Positions 17,451 through 25,716 of a DNA stretch of 43,483 bases are shown here, one piece after another (within the stretch, counting starts at the first letter, position 1; every line of letters begins with the position of its first letter). The stretch lies in NCBI GenBank assembly GCA_020849945.1, contig JADZFK010000002.1:1-43483 (forward strand), given 5' to 3'. The notes beneath the pieces are model-generated. The model made no database searches and was not told where the DNA came from. It saw nothing but the letters and a program-made list of their open reading frames with translations. A program made the translations under genes and the position numbers. Source of the DNA: Pirellulales bacterium (GTDB lineage: Bacteria; Planctomycetota; Planctomycetia; Pirellulales; Lacipirellulaceae).

Positions 17451-18048
17451 TCTCCTTGAGTTGGATGACGGCGTTGCGGGCGCGGGTGAGGAAATCGATT
17501 TTGCTTTCGCCGGCTTCGAGCCACAACGGTGGGCCGAACGTGATGCACGAGAGGAGCGGCACGGGCAGGAACTCGCCCCGGGGCAAAATGCGGTTCATAT
17601 TGTCGATATAAACGGGCACTAGTTCCAGGTCCGGTCGCTTCTTGCTCAGATAATACAATCCGCTCTTAAACTCGCCTACCGTCTCTCCCGTTTGCCGGCC
17701 GCCTTCTGGGAAAATAATCAGCGAATCGGTGGACCCGATCTCGCGCAGCATCACGTCGACCGGGCTTTGATGGACCTTGATCTCCTTGCGATCGACCAAC
17801 AGCGCATTGTACGTCTTGGCCATGTAGCGGCGGAGGGGGCCTCGATCCCAATAATCCTTGGCGGCCACCGGTCGGGTGAGCCGACGGATGTTGTGGGGCA
17901 ACGCCGACCAGATCAGGATCATATCCAAGTGGCTCGTGTGATTCGCAAAGTAAACCCGCTGACACGTATCCGGCTGGCAATCGATCCAGCGCACGCTGGC
18001 CCCGCTAAGGAATCGAGCCAAGGATGTCAGGATAAGCTCGGTGAACAT
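17443..18048 (-). CDS. 1-acylglycerol-3-phosphate acyltransferase-like protein
   Basis: A PlsC-family acyltransferase, likely converting lysophosphatidate to phosphatidate, the substrate of the neighbouring CdsA. The 201-residue protein has block I NHTSHLD (H-x4-D, near residues 36-42), the FPEGGR block (usually FPEGTR, near 113-118) and VPVYIDN near 143. It is short for the family and lacks a long N-terminal membrane region. The last codons KEND are followed by a TAG supplied by the TAACGAC heptamer array. The acyl and acceptor specificity cannot be told from sequence. Confidence 0.82.
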   Translation of the reverse strand: MFTELILTSLARFLSGASVRWIDCQPDTCQRVYFANHTSHLDMILIWSALPHNIRRLTRPVAAKDYWDRGPLRRYMAKTYNALLVDRKEIKVHQSPVDVMLREIGSTDSLIIFPEGGRQTGETVGEFKSGLYYLSKKRPDLELVPVYIDNMNRILPRGEFLPVPLLSCITFGPPLWLEAGESKIDFLTRARNAVIQLKEND

Positions 18049-18052
18049 GCGA

Positions 18053-18174
18053 GATTGGGGATGCGGGGGTCGGGATGCGGGGGGCAGAGTAATAGTGGCC
18101 GAGGGTATTGGCGGTAGGTGCGGCGTTGCCGCCGCCGCTAACGACCCTCGACCCTAACGACTAACGACTAACGA
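18053..18174. repeat. Composite repeat mosaic, copy 1
   Basis: In order: heptamers GATTGGG, GATGCGG, GGGTCGG, GATGCGG, GGGGCAG (18053-18087); a CGAGGGTATTGGCGGTAGG spacer; the core TGCGGCGTTGCCGCCGCCGC; then CTAACGA three times (18154-18174). The same modules occur in reverse orientation and the same relative order at 33018-33170. It contains the stop codon of the glycosyltransferase gene. Confidence 0.75.
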
Positions 18175-19492
18175 CTCCCCTCCAATTCTCCGGCATTGTC
18201 TTCCGGGCGTAAATGGTCTCCAGGAGTCGTTCATAGCCGGAAATCATTACTTCGACCGACCACTTGCGGACGACCTTCTCGCGGCCGGCCGCCCCCATGA
18301 AGTGGCATTGAAGCGGTGCGTTTAGCAATTCGAGCAGCCGGGCCGCGAATTGGTTCTCATCGCCTGGCGGAACGAGGTAGCCGGTTTCGGCATTCGTAAC
18401 GGCCTCGTGGATCGACCCCACGTTCGTGGCGATCACCGAACGGCCCACGCTCATCGCCTCCAAGATCGATACGGGATTCGCCTCATTGTGCGAGGTTAGC
18501 GTGAACACGTCCATCGCAGCCAGTACGCGTGGCACATCGGTTCGGGTACCCAGAAACTGAACGTTGCTTGAAAGCCCGAGGTCCTGCGACTGCTGCTCCA
18601 ACGCTGCGCGGCATGGGCCATCGCCCACCACGAGGAACCGTGCGGACGGCAGTTCGCGCACAACCTGGGCGGCCACGCGAAGAAACATCTCATGGTTCTT
18701 CTCGGGCCGCAGCGCCGCCACGATCCCCACGACCGGGTCGGTAAGCCCAAGCCCCAGTTCGCGGCGGATCGAAGCCACGTCGGGCAACGGGGCGAAACGA
18801 CGCGTATCCACGCCATTCGGAATCACCGCCACGCGCTCGCGCGGCACACCTAGATGCTCGGCCAGAAACTTGCCGTGCGACGGTGCAACCGCAATGAAGG
18901 CGTCGGTCAGTGGCGTAAGCATGCGATTGAGCCTGCCGATACCATCGGGCCACCCCGTGCTATGAATTGCCGAAACGATCACCGGCACCCCGACGCGGCG
19001 GGCCGCCAACCGACCCCAAAACATTTTGTCTCCTGCTCCCACGGTCACCACGGCGTCGATTCCCCGTTCGCGTAGCAACCTTTTGAGCCGCGGCCAAACC
19101 CGCAGGTCGTATTTCTGACTCAATAGATTCGAGTGAACCGGCAACTCCGCGGCCAACGTTTCGCCCAACTCGCCGAGTTCCTTCAAGCAGCACAGCTCGG
19201 GGGAAAACCGGCTTCGATCTAGGCCGCGGAGGATATTGGCCGTTACAGTTTCCGCGCCGCCAACTCGCATGTCGGTCTGCATGAACATCACTCGCAACGG
19301 CTCGGCGGCGCGAAGTCGAAGGTTTCTCGGCGCGCCGATCGTGCTCGACGTGGGCGGTTCGGCCGCCGGCGTGGCAAGGCCAACCCCTTCCGCGTTTCCA
19401 TCCCAGGTATTAGCGATGCCCAGCCCAAATTCCGCGGTGGGCCAAGCGATGGGCATCTCGCCAGAGAGCGAGGTGGGATTATTCGATTGCAT
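18161..19492 (-). CDS. Glycosyltransferase family 4
   Basis: A GT-B fold glycosyltransferase of 443 residues, probably adding a sugar to a lipid-linked exopolysaccharide unit. The catalytic fold starts at about residue 66 (LRVMFMQTDMRVGGAETVTANI). The C-terminal half has VIPNGVDTRRFAPL, VGIVAALRPEKNHEMFLRVA and EANPVSILEAMSVGRSVIAT, the GT4 E-x7-E region. The start overlaps the end of the flippase gene by 14 nt, suggesting coupled translation. The final GVVSR and the TAG stop are encoded by the TAACGAC heptamer array, so the natural C-terminus was probably shorter or different. The sugar specificity is unknown. Confidence 0.85.
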   Translation of the reverse strand: MQSNNPTSLSGEMPIAWPTAEFGLGIANTWDGNAEGVGLATPAAEPPTSSTIGAPRNLRLRAAEPLRVMFMQTDMRVGGAETVTANILRGLDRSRFSPELCCLKELGELGETLAAELPVHSNLLSQKYDLRVWPRLKRLLRERGIDAVVTVGAGDKMFWGRLAARRVGVPVIVSAIHSTGWPDGIGRLNRMLTPLTDAFIAVAPSHGKFLAEHLGVPRERVAVIPNGVDTRRFAPLPDVASIRRELGLGLTDPVVGIVAALRPEKNHEMFLRVAAQVVRELPSARFLVVGDGPCRAALEQQSQDLGLSSNVQFLGTRTDVPRVLAAMDVFTLTSHNEANPVSILEAMSVGRSVIATNVGSIHEAVTNAETGYLVPPGDENQFAARLLELLNAPLQCHFMGAAGREKVVRKWSVEVMISGYERLLETIYARKTMPENWRGVVSR

Positions 19493-21023
19493 GGGCTTGC
19501 TCCGCGGGTTCGGTGGGTGACAACCAATACGATCTCCAGCGTGTGCGAAGCTGATCGAGTAGCCTGGCCACGATATCGCGTTCGGCCTGCGTTACCAGCG
19601 TATGCGAGAATGGCATCAGCCATGCCACGATGAGCAGCATGGTGGTTGCGCCGACAGGCCCCAAGCACAAGGCGGCCGGGGCGATCGTCAGCAACAGCAT
19701 CCCGCGATCGAGCCGCATGTCGGCTTGTCGGTTGATCCAGTACAAGACAGCCAAGGCCACGCCGGTTGCACAAGTGGTACCGACCACGGCCCCCCACAAC
19801 CCCCACGTGGGGATCAGGGCCAAATCCATCGGCACGTTCACCATTAAACCGGCCACGAGCGGTACGACGGCCAGCCGCGTTTTCTCGGCACACCACAAAA
19901 AATTCTGCGCCACCAGCAGAAGCGAGTACCACGCGCAATACGTCAACGTCCAGGGCAACACGGCAAGCCCCTGGTCGTAACGCCCGCCGAACGCCACGTG
20001 GAAAATCAGCGGCGAAATCCACAACACGGCTACACCGCCGGCAAGCAACGCGAAGGCAGTCACTTTGAGGACGCCGTTTAACCGAAGCGAGACGTTCTCG
20101 CGATCACCGACCTCCCAATCGTGGCTCAGGTACGGTGTGACAGCGCCGGCAAGCAACGTGGCGACCGAAAGAAACAACACCGGCACAATGCGGCTGGCAT
20201 GATAATGCCCGACCAAGGTCAGTGCGGCCGCGCTTTTTAAGCCGCTCACGTGCAGAAGCATGTAGCGATCCACGACGCCGAACAAGTGACAACACAAATT
20301 CGTCACCCAAACCCAAAACGCGAAGCGCAAGAGCGGCGGCCAAAACTCGCGGTGCGAAACGCCGTCATCAGGCTCCGCCGCCTCGAGCACCGCCGGGCCT
20401 TTCCAGGCCAACGTCACCGATACCGAAAGCAGGCACGCCGCCCCGTAACCCACCACGACACTCGCCGCCGAGAACTTCCACACCCACAACAGCGTTAGCG
20501 AAATCGCGGCAAAGGAAATGCTCTGGATAAAGTGCATCGTGGAAACAATGCTAAACTTCCGGAGCGCCGAGAACACGGCTTCCAGGTAGTGGTGCAAGAT
20601 CACCGTCATCAGCGAACACGCAACCAATAACACCAGCGACGTCGCATCGGGGCGGCCGAACACGAGCTGTGAAAAGAATGACGCATTCCACACAATGCAC
20701 GCCATCCCGACCGTTGCGAGCGTTGCCGTCCACACCGTTGCCCTTGTCAAAAAGGTGCGAAGCTGCCCACGCAGGCGAAACCGCTCGAGGTAGCGCCCAA
20801 ACGAACCTGGCAAGCCCAACACAATGATCGGGGCGGCCAACAGCAGAAAGCTGTACGCCATCTCCCACGTACCAAGCTCCTCGGGCGATAGCCACCGGCA
20901 ATACAGGATACCGCGGCCAAACCCAATGCTCCGCTGCACCATGTTCGCCACCAACAAAATGGCAACACTAGCCGCGAGCGTGTCGGGCTTCAAACTTCGA
21001 TTTTCGGTAACGCCGTCGGCCAT
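19479..21023 (-). CDS. Polysaccharide flippase (Wzx/MATE-like)
   Basis: A 514-residue integral membrane protein with 12-14 hydrophobic segments and the start typical of O-antigen/exopolysaccharide exporters (a soluble N-terminus, then AILLVANMVQRSIGFGRGILYCRWL and SPEELGTWEMAYSFLLL). It probably moves lipid-linked oligosaccharide units across the inner membrane. The frame ends inside the start region of the GT4 gene (14-nt overlap), placing both in one transcript. The ATG at 21023 begins MADGVTENRSLKP. An inverted repeat of about 80 bp lies upstream. Confidence 0.82.
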   Translation of the reverse strand: MADGVTENRSLKPDTLAASVAILLVANMVQRSIGFGRGILYCRWLSPEELGTWEMAYSFLLLAAPIIVLGLPGSFGRYLERFRLRGQLRTFLTRATVWTATLATVGMACIVWNASFFSQLVFGRPDATSLVLLVACSLMTVILHHYLEAVFSALRKFSIVSTMHFIQSISFAAISLTLLWVWKFSAASVVVGYGAACLLSVSVTLAWKGPAVLEAAEPDDGVSHREFWPPLLRFAFWVWVTNLCCHLFGVVDRYMLLHVSGLKSAAALTLVGHYHASRIVPVLFLSVATLLAGAVTPYLSHDWEVGDRENVSLRLNGVLKVTAFALLAGGVAVLWISPLIFHVAFGGRYDQGLAVLPWTLTYCAWYSLLLVAQNFLWCAEKTRLAVVPLVAGLMVNVPMDLALIPTWGLWGAVVGTTCATGVALAVLYWINRQADMRLDRGMLLLTIAPAALCLGPVGATTMLLIVAWLMPFSHTLVTQAERDIVARLLDQLRTRWRSYWLSPTEPAEQAHAIE

Positions 21024-21114
21024 GATCGATTATTCTGCCGTTACGATTTTCCCAATTATCCTGTCGATCCCGCACATCCGCGATCGAGCGCGGGGCGCCG
21101 AATGACCTGCTGGT

Positions 21115-21196
21115 TGTTGAATCACAAGCCAACGGCGAGTCGAAACCACGCATCTCGTCGCTGTGGGTTTCCCTCGCCGTTGGCTCGGGGTTCAAC
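21115..21196. repeat. Inverted repeat, AGCCAACGGCGAG family, copy 2
   Basis: The left arm ends AGCCAACGGCGAG and the right arm CTCGCCGTTGGCTCGGGGTT is nearly its reverse complement. The copy at 2032-2096 has the same arms. It lies between the deacetylase stop and the flippase start. Confidence 0.65.
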
Positions 21197-21212
21197 GAAA
21201 CTTATCCTTGAA

Positions 21213-22079
21213 TCACTGCGTTGACGCAACGAGCCTCTCGGTGCGAAAGTTGCCCGCGTCATATTCTTGATGCTGCCGTAACTTCCGCGGATCCACGGTC
21301 ATCCAGTTTACGAACCGCATGAAATCAGTATCGGCATGAAAGCGGCGGAGATGGAACGGGTCGTCGCCCGGGAAGTTGTAGCCGCCGTAAGCCGAGCACA
21401 CGCCTTCGAATCCTGCTTCGTAAGCCATGCGGAAGGCCGCCGCGGAAAGATTCTCGCGCAACCCAAACGGAAATGCAAAGTACTTCACCGCCCCATCGAT
21501 CATCTTCTCAAGTTCTTCCTTGGAACCGACGAGTTCTTCGTGAAGCCGATCCGCGGGCATCTCGCCGCCCAAGTTGGCATGAGTCCGTGTGTGGGCGCCA
21601 AGTTCCACTCCTGCGCGGGCCAGTTGCACGAGGTTCTCGCGTGAAAGCACCTCGAGCGGTTGGCCTCGCTGCACGTCGTGGGCAAAGGGCAGGCCGCCGC
21701 TCACATGCGCCGTCGAAACGAAACACGTGAAGGGAATGTGATGCTTTAGCAAGAGTGGAAAAGCAAACTTCAGATTGTCGGCATAGCCGTCGTCGAACGT
21801 GATGCAGGCCGTTGGCCACCGATTTCGCCCCGATGCAATTCGGTCCTGCGCTTCCGACAGGGTCACCAGGTCGTACCGCTCGCGGAGCCAGCGAACCTGG
21901 GCAGCAAACGCTTTCGTCGAAAGGGACCACGGGGTCGGGTGCGTGTCGGCAACCCGGTGACAGAATAGAATTCGCACAGGTTCTCGATAGCGCGCAACCC
22001 GCTCCGCCGCCGCTCGACGCCGTTCGCCAAGCGTCGCCAGGTAGTACGCGCCCAGTGCGATATTCTTCCAGGTAATCAT
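21213..22079 (-). CDS. Polysaccharide deacetylase (NodB domain)
   Basis: A metal-dependent deacetylase of the carbohydrate esterase 4 type. The NodB motifs are visible: TFDDGY near residue 94 (catalytic Asp and first metal Asp) and HTRTH near 165 (metal His pair). In an exopolysaccharide locus it probably removes N-acetyl groups from the polymer or acts at a lipid-linked stage. The ATG at 22079 (MITWKNIALGAYYL) is preferred; the frame extends to a TTG at 22148, 8 nt from the upstream gene, which would add 23 non-conserved residues. There is no evident signal peptide. It is co-directional with the CelD-like gene upstream. Confidence 0.85.
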   Translation of the reverse strand: MITWKNIALGAYYLATLGERRRAAAERVARYREPVRILFCHRVADTHPTPWSLSTKAFAAQVRWLRERYDLVTLSEAQDRIASGRNRWPTACITFDDGYADNLKFAFPLLLKHHIPFTCFVSTAHVSGGLPFAHDVQRGQPLEVLSRENLVQLARAGVELGAHTRTHANLGGEMPADRLHEELVGSKEELEKMIDGAVKYFAFPFGLRENLSAAAFRMAYEAGFEGVCSAYGGYNFPGDDPFHLRRFHADTDFMRFVNWMTVDPRKLRQHQEYDAGNFRTERLVASTQ

Positions 22080-22156
22080 CGGGCAAGCTGGTTCATTTCC
22101 GTCGGATCGTTGAAAGGATACACGCTCACACTCAATCGGTTTGGCCAAGGTCGCGG

Positions 22157-23380
22157 TTAATTCGGCAAGATCACCACGCTGCCACGCATCGCGGTGGTGT
22201 TGTTCGTCGGTGGTGGCGAGGCCTCTACCGTCAGTCGCCGAACGCCCTGCCGGGCAAGCCCGCTTAGGGCATCGCCGACGGCCAGCGCCCTCCCACGCAG
22301 CCTCGCCATCGGGCGATTCGCCACGATTCGGTAGCTTTGCATCGACTTCGTCGCCGCTCGCCAGTGAAGCTTGTACGGCTCGTTGCCCCGCAGAAAATCG
22401 AAACGCGTGTGCCCTTCCGCAATCGCGCGCTGCAAAAACAAGATCGTCGAAAGCCGCCCCGGCTCCTCGGGCAACCGATCCGGATCAACGCCACCTTGGT
22501 AGGCGAACGTCGTGCCGCTGCCAGCCAGACCATACTCGGCCGCGATCGGGCTGCCATCCAGCGCGAGCCAGCTCATTCGCAGAAAACCGCGTTTCAACAA
22601 ACGTCTGGCAACCTCGTGGTGATAATCGTGAAACGCGCGCGAGGCAAAACAACCTGCCTCCCCCAATCCACGACGCCGTCGTTGATGCAAATCTACTACA
22701 ATTGGCCAGGCCTTTTCGAAGTCGCACGCGTTCTCCACGGTATGCCATTCACAACGGCTCGATTGCAGAACGCGACGCTCGAGTTGCCGAAGTTGTTTTC
22801 GATGCGATTTCGACACCCCCGCCAAGTAAGTCTCCCAGGTTGGCGGCAATTCGAGCACCCAGCAGGCGTCGCCCGCACACGTTCGTGCCGAGCAACCCTG
22901 CTCGGCAAGCACCGCCGCAAGCTCGCTCACCGCAACATCTCCCGCGTCGACCGCCGAGAGTTCCATCCGGTCCCAATCGTCGAACTCTTCGGCGAGTGCT
23001 TCGCCCAGCCTGGCGGCTACTCGCCGGGCGTCGTGGGGCGCGCAGAGAATCGAATTGTGATCGGTACAAACCTCGCCATCCCCCAGCCACCGAACCACGC
23101 GTCCACGAACGGCCGATTGCCGCAGCACCCACGGTGCGATTCCAACCAACCGCCCCTCCGAACCATCGTCGTAGACGGCCAGCACAAATAGCCCGATACT
23201 TCCACCACGCCCGGCGCCTCGTTCTTCTCCCTCCGACACATGAGCAGGCCGCGGCCCATAGTGCTTCCACCACGTGGCAAGCCAGTCCCACGAGCGCATC
23301 GGCATGTCGGCCGCAAGCAAGTTCCAACTCGCTTCGAGCTCGGCAAGTCGATCCCAGGTATTCAGGCGTACCACGCGCAT
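22157..23380 (-). CDS. CelD/BcsL-like GNAT acetyltransferase
   Basis: A protein of about 407 residues of the FemAB/GNAT-like Acetyltransf_6 group often found in exopolysaccharide loci. Landmarks are SWDWLATWWKHYG near residues 28-40, VSKSHRKQLRQLERR in the middle, FAYQGGVDPD, and FLRGNEPYKLHW near the C-terminus, which is characteristic of the group. It probably acylates a sugar or lipid-linked intermediate. The frame extends to 23602, but the ATG at 23380 (MRVVRLNTWDRLAELE) matches the usual start; the 74 extra residues have no family character. It heads the minus-strand part of the exopolysaccharide locus. Confidence 0.75.
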   Translation of the reverse strand: MRVVRLNTWDRLAELEASWNLLAADMPMRSWDWLATWWKHYGPRPAHVSEGEERGAGRGGSIGLFVLAVYDDGSEGRLVGIAPWVLRQSAVRGRVVRWLGDGEVCTDHNSILCAPHDARRVAARLGEALAEEFDDWDRMELSAVDAGDVAVSELAAVLAEQGCSARTCAGDACWVLELPPTWETYLAGVSKSHRKQLRQLERRVLQSSRCEWHTVENACDFEKAWPIVVDLHQRRRRGLGEAGCFASRAFHDYHHEVARRLLKRGFLRMSWLALDGSPIAAEYGLAGSGTTFAYQGGVDPDRLPEEPGRLSTILFLQRAIAEGHTRFDFLRGNEPYKLHWRAATKSMQSYRIVANRPMARLRGRALAVGDALSGLARQGVRRLTVEASPPPTNNTTAMRGSVVILPN

Positions 23381-23879
23381 GGCTTTCGTTGAAGCTCCAT
23401 CATCGATGCTTGATTCTTGCCGTTTGATTGGCGGCGCGGCCGAACCGAGTTGTCGTGTAATCCATGCAAGTGGGGTACCGTTGCTCGCAACCACTCGTTC
23501 GAGACCTTGCCGTCCTGAAACTCTGCCGTAATTCTCAGCGAATGCAAACTCGTTTCCACGCTCGTAGGTGGTCGAGTTCCGGTTGTACGGCCTGAGCGGC
23601 ATACAAGCGGTGTTGCCGATTCACCACACGTGGCGAAACGGCGACGCATCCTGGGCACCGCGAATGCCCCGCCGCCCCCCTCGCCGCCTTGGGCAGGAAT
23701 GGCGAAATCGCCTGTATTTCTCGGTGTTTTTCGCTACGTCCCCCAGTCCACCGACCTCCGGCCGGCGCTCCAGGCACGGCCTTTGCCCTTCTCCCAGCCA
23801 GACCAACGGATCGAACCACAACCTCAAAGTCGTCGCCTGCTCGAAAGGGCTTACGAGGAACTTGAAAGGAAACGACTCG
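23381..23879. other. Divergent intergenic region of the exopolysaccharide locus
   Basis: About 500 bp between the CelD-like gene (minus) and the Wzz-like gene (plus). It probably holds the promoters for both directions. A short GGCGAAATCGCC hairpin is present near 23700. No convincing sigma-70 or sigma-54 promoter was recognised by eye, and no gene. Confidence 0.4.
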
Positions 23880-25415
23880 ATGCCTCAGATCGAATCAGCC
23901 TGTGCTTCAACAACCCCGGGCAATGCCCTTCAGCCGGCCGACCTCGTGCGACTCGTTCGCTCCCACGTTCACTGGTGGGTCATCCCCGCGGTGCTCGGTG
24001 CCGTGGTAGCCGGTGTGTATTCGTTCGTTGCGCCCGGCAAGTGGTTGGCCACCCAAGCCCTCATCATTCGCCCCGAAGTCGCCAGCGTTTCCGAAGAACG
24101 GCTCGGCAAGTTCGCCGACCTCTCTGAAATGAAGACTTCGCAAGAAACTGTCCTTGAACTTGCTCGCAGTCACTCGGTGCTCCAAGCGGCCTTGCGCGAG
24201 GTCGGCCCCGCGAACGCTTCTCGCGCCCACTGGCCCACCGCACTCGATATCGAGGACTTCCGCGAAAGCATCGACATGCGGCCCCCCGGCGGCGCCGAGT
24301 TTGGGAAGACCGAAGTCTTCTACCTCACCGTGAAGGATTCGAACCGCGACCGCGCCGCGGCACTCGTGTCAGCCTTGTGCAACCAACTCGAACTACGACT
24401 CAAACAACTCCGCGACCAGAGCGCCCAAGGCATGATCGCCGAACTCGAACGCACGGTTGCAATGGCCAGCGATGACCTCGCCACCCACACGGCCACACTT
24501 GCGGGATTTGAATCGACCATTGGCGCCGACCTGACCGAACTGCGGAACTTGAACTCCGACTCGGGCAACCAGAGCGAAGTGGCCCTGGAACTTAACGGCA
24601 TCGAAGCCGATCGCCGGGCAAACGAATCGCGACTGAACGAAATCGAGCGGCTTCTGAAGTTGCTCGCCGCCGCCCAAGAAGACCCCCGACAACTACTGGC
24701 CACCCCCAACACACTCCTGGCCTCGCAACCGGCGGTGAGCCAACTCAAGAATGCCTTGGTGGCGTCCCAACTTCGCACCGCCGAGCTTGCCGCCAGCCGC
24801 AGTGAAGAGCACCCTTTCGTCATCTCCGCCCTCGCAGCCGAACGCTCGATTCGCGAACAACTTCACCAAGAGATCGCCGTGGCCATTCGGGGCCTGGAAG
24901 TCGAGCGTGAACTGTGTGCCGACCGCGAACTTTCGCTCGTCACCAACAAGCAACAGGCCCGCCAGCGGATCGCCGGACTCGCGATAGGGCGTGCCGAGTA
25001 CACGAACCTGCTGGCTTCCGTGAGCAATCACACGCGATTGGTTGAAGCCGCCCGCAAGAACCTGGCCGATGCCCGCGCTCGCCGCGCCGGTGCCGAAGGT
25101 GCCAGCATCATCAGCCGCATCGACGGCGTCGAAGCCGGCATTCGGCCCGTCGGCCTGGCGCGGAAATCACTCATCGCCGCGGGCGGTGTCGCTGGTATGG
25201 TGTTGGGCCTCGGCTGCGTGTTTTTGCTCGCCAAGGTCCCGCCACGCTCGACCACCCAACTTGCACCCTTCGAAAACGTCTCTGCGCATCTGAAGGCCCC
25301 CACCACGCCGGAAGCACCACGCCCAAAAACACTTGCAGAGGCTTTTGGTATGTTTCGCGGCAAGTCGCTCCAAGAAGCTATCGATCTGGTTCAGGGACGC
25401 CGCCAATCGGGCTGA
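23880..25415 (+). CDS. Wzz/GNVR-like polysaccharide chain-length protein
   Basis: A 511-residue inner-membrane protein of the polysaccharide co-polymerase type. A membrane segment lies near residues 30-55 (HWWVIPAVLGAVVAGVYSFV) and another near 426-450 (SLIAAGGVAGMVLGLGCVFL), with a long, largely coiled-coil periplasmic region between. It has no C-terminal tyrosine-kinase domain (no Walker motifs), so an ATPase partner, if any, must lie elsewhere. The frame starts at 23568, but the ATG at 23880 (MPQIESACASTTPG) is preferred: GAAAGGAAACG precedes it, and the membrane segment then begins at the normal distance. It is followed by a terminator-like hairpin. Confidence 0.78.
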   Translation: MPQIESACASTTPGNALQPADLVRLVRSHVHWWVIPAVLGAVVAGVYSFVAPGKWLATQALIIRPEVASVSEERLGKFADLSEMKTSQETVLELARSHSVLQAALREVGPANASRAHWPTALDIEDFRESIDMRPPGGAEFGKTEVFYLTVKDSNRDRAAALVSALCNQLELRLKQLRDQSAQGMIAELERTVAMASDDLATHTATLAGFESTIGADLTELRNLNSDSGNQSEVALELNGIEADRRANESRLNEIERLLKLLAAAQEDPRQLLATPNTLLASQPAVSQLKNALVASQLRTAELAASRSEEHPFVISALAAERSIREQLHQEIAVAIRGLEVERELCADRELSLVTNKQQARQRIAGLAIGRAEYTNLLASVSNHTRLVEAARKNLADARARRAGAEGASIISRIDGVEAGIRPVGLARKSLIAAGGVAGMVLGLGCVFLLAKVPPRSTTQLAPFENVSAHLKAPTTPEAPRPKTLAEAFGMFRGKSLQEAIDLVQGRRQSG

Positions 25416-25442
25416 CGAAACCGGTCTGGCTGTGCAACAAAC

Positions 25443-25506
25443 ATAGCCCGCCCATTTTGGATGGGATAGAACGATTGAAGAAAACGCAGAGGTTTCTGGT
25501 GCTGCT
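25443..25506 (+). repeat. TAGCCCGCCCATTTTGGATG-type repeat, copy 1
   Basis: A stretch beginning TAGCCCGCCCATTTTGG and continuing GGGATAGAACGATTGAAG and AAACGCAGAG lies after the Wzz-like gene. A close relative lies after the sulfatase-fold gene at 28620-28680. The first part folds as a small hairpin. Confidence 0.6.
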
Positions 25507-25507
25507 T

Positions 25508-25536
25508 GCCGACCCGAAACGGGTCGGCTATTTGTA
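25508..25536 (+). terminator. Probable intrinsic terminator after the Wzz-like gene
   Basis: GCCGACCCG-AAA-CGGGTCGGC is a perfect 9-bp stem with a 3-nt loop, followed by the T-rich TATTTGTATT. Confidence 0.6.
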
Positions 25537-25716
25537 TTCTGCGGGGCCGATCAAACGAAATTCTACCCCGCTAAACCACTGTTTCTGACCCATAATTGAT
25601 GAGGGTGTTCCCAAGCGGTACCGCATTGTTCGCAGGGTGACACGGTCGATCCTCTTGCCGCCGGCCACCACCGAAGTTTGACTCAACAGCATCTTCCTTC
25701 CATTCCGGAGAGCAAC

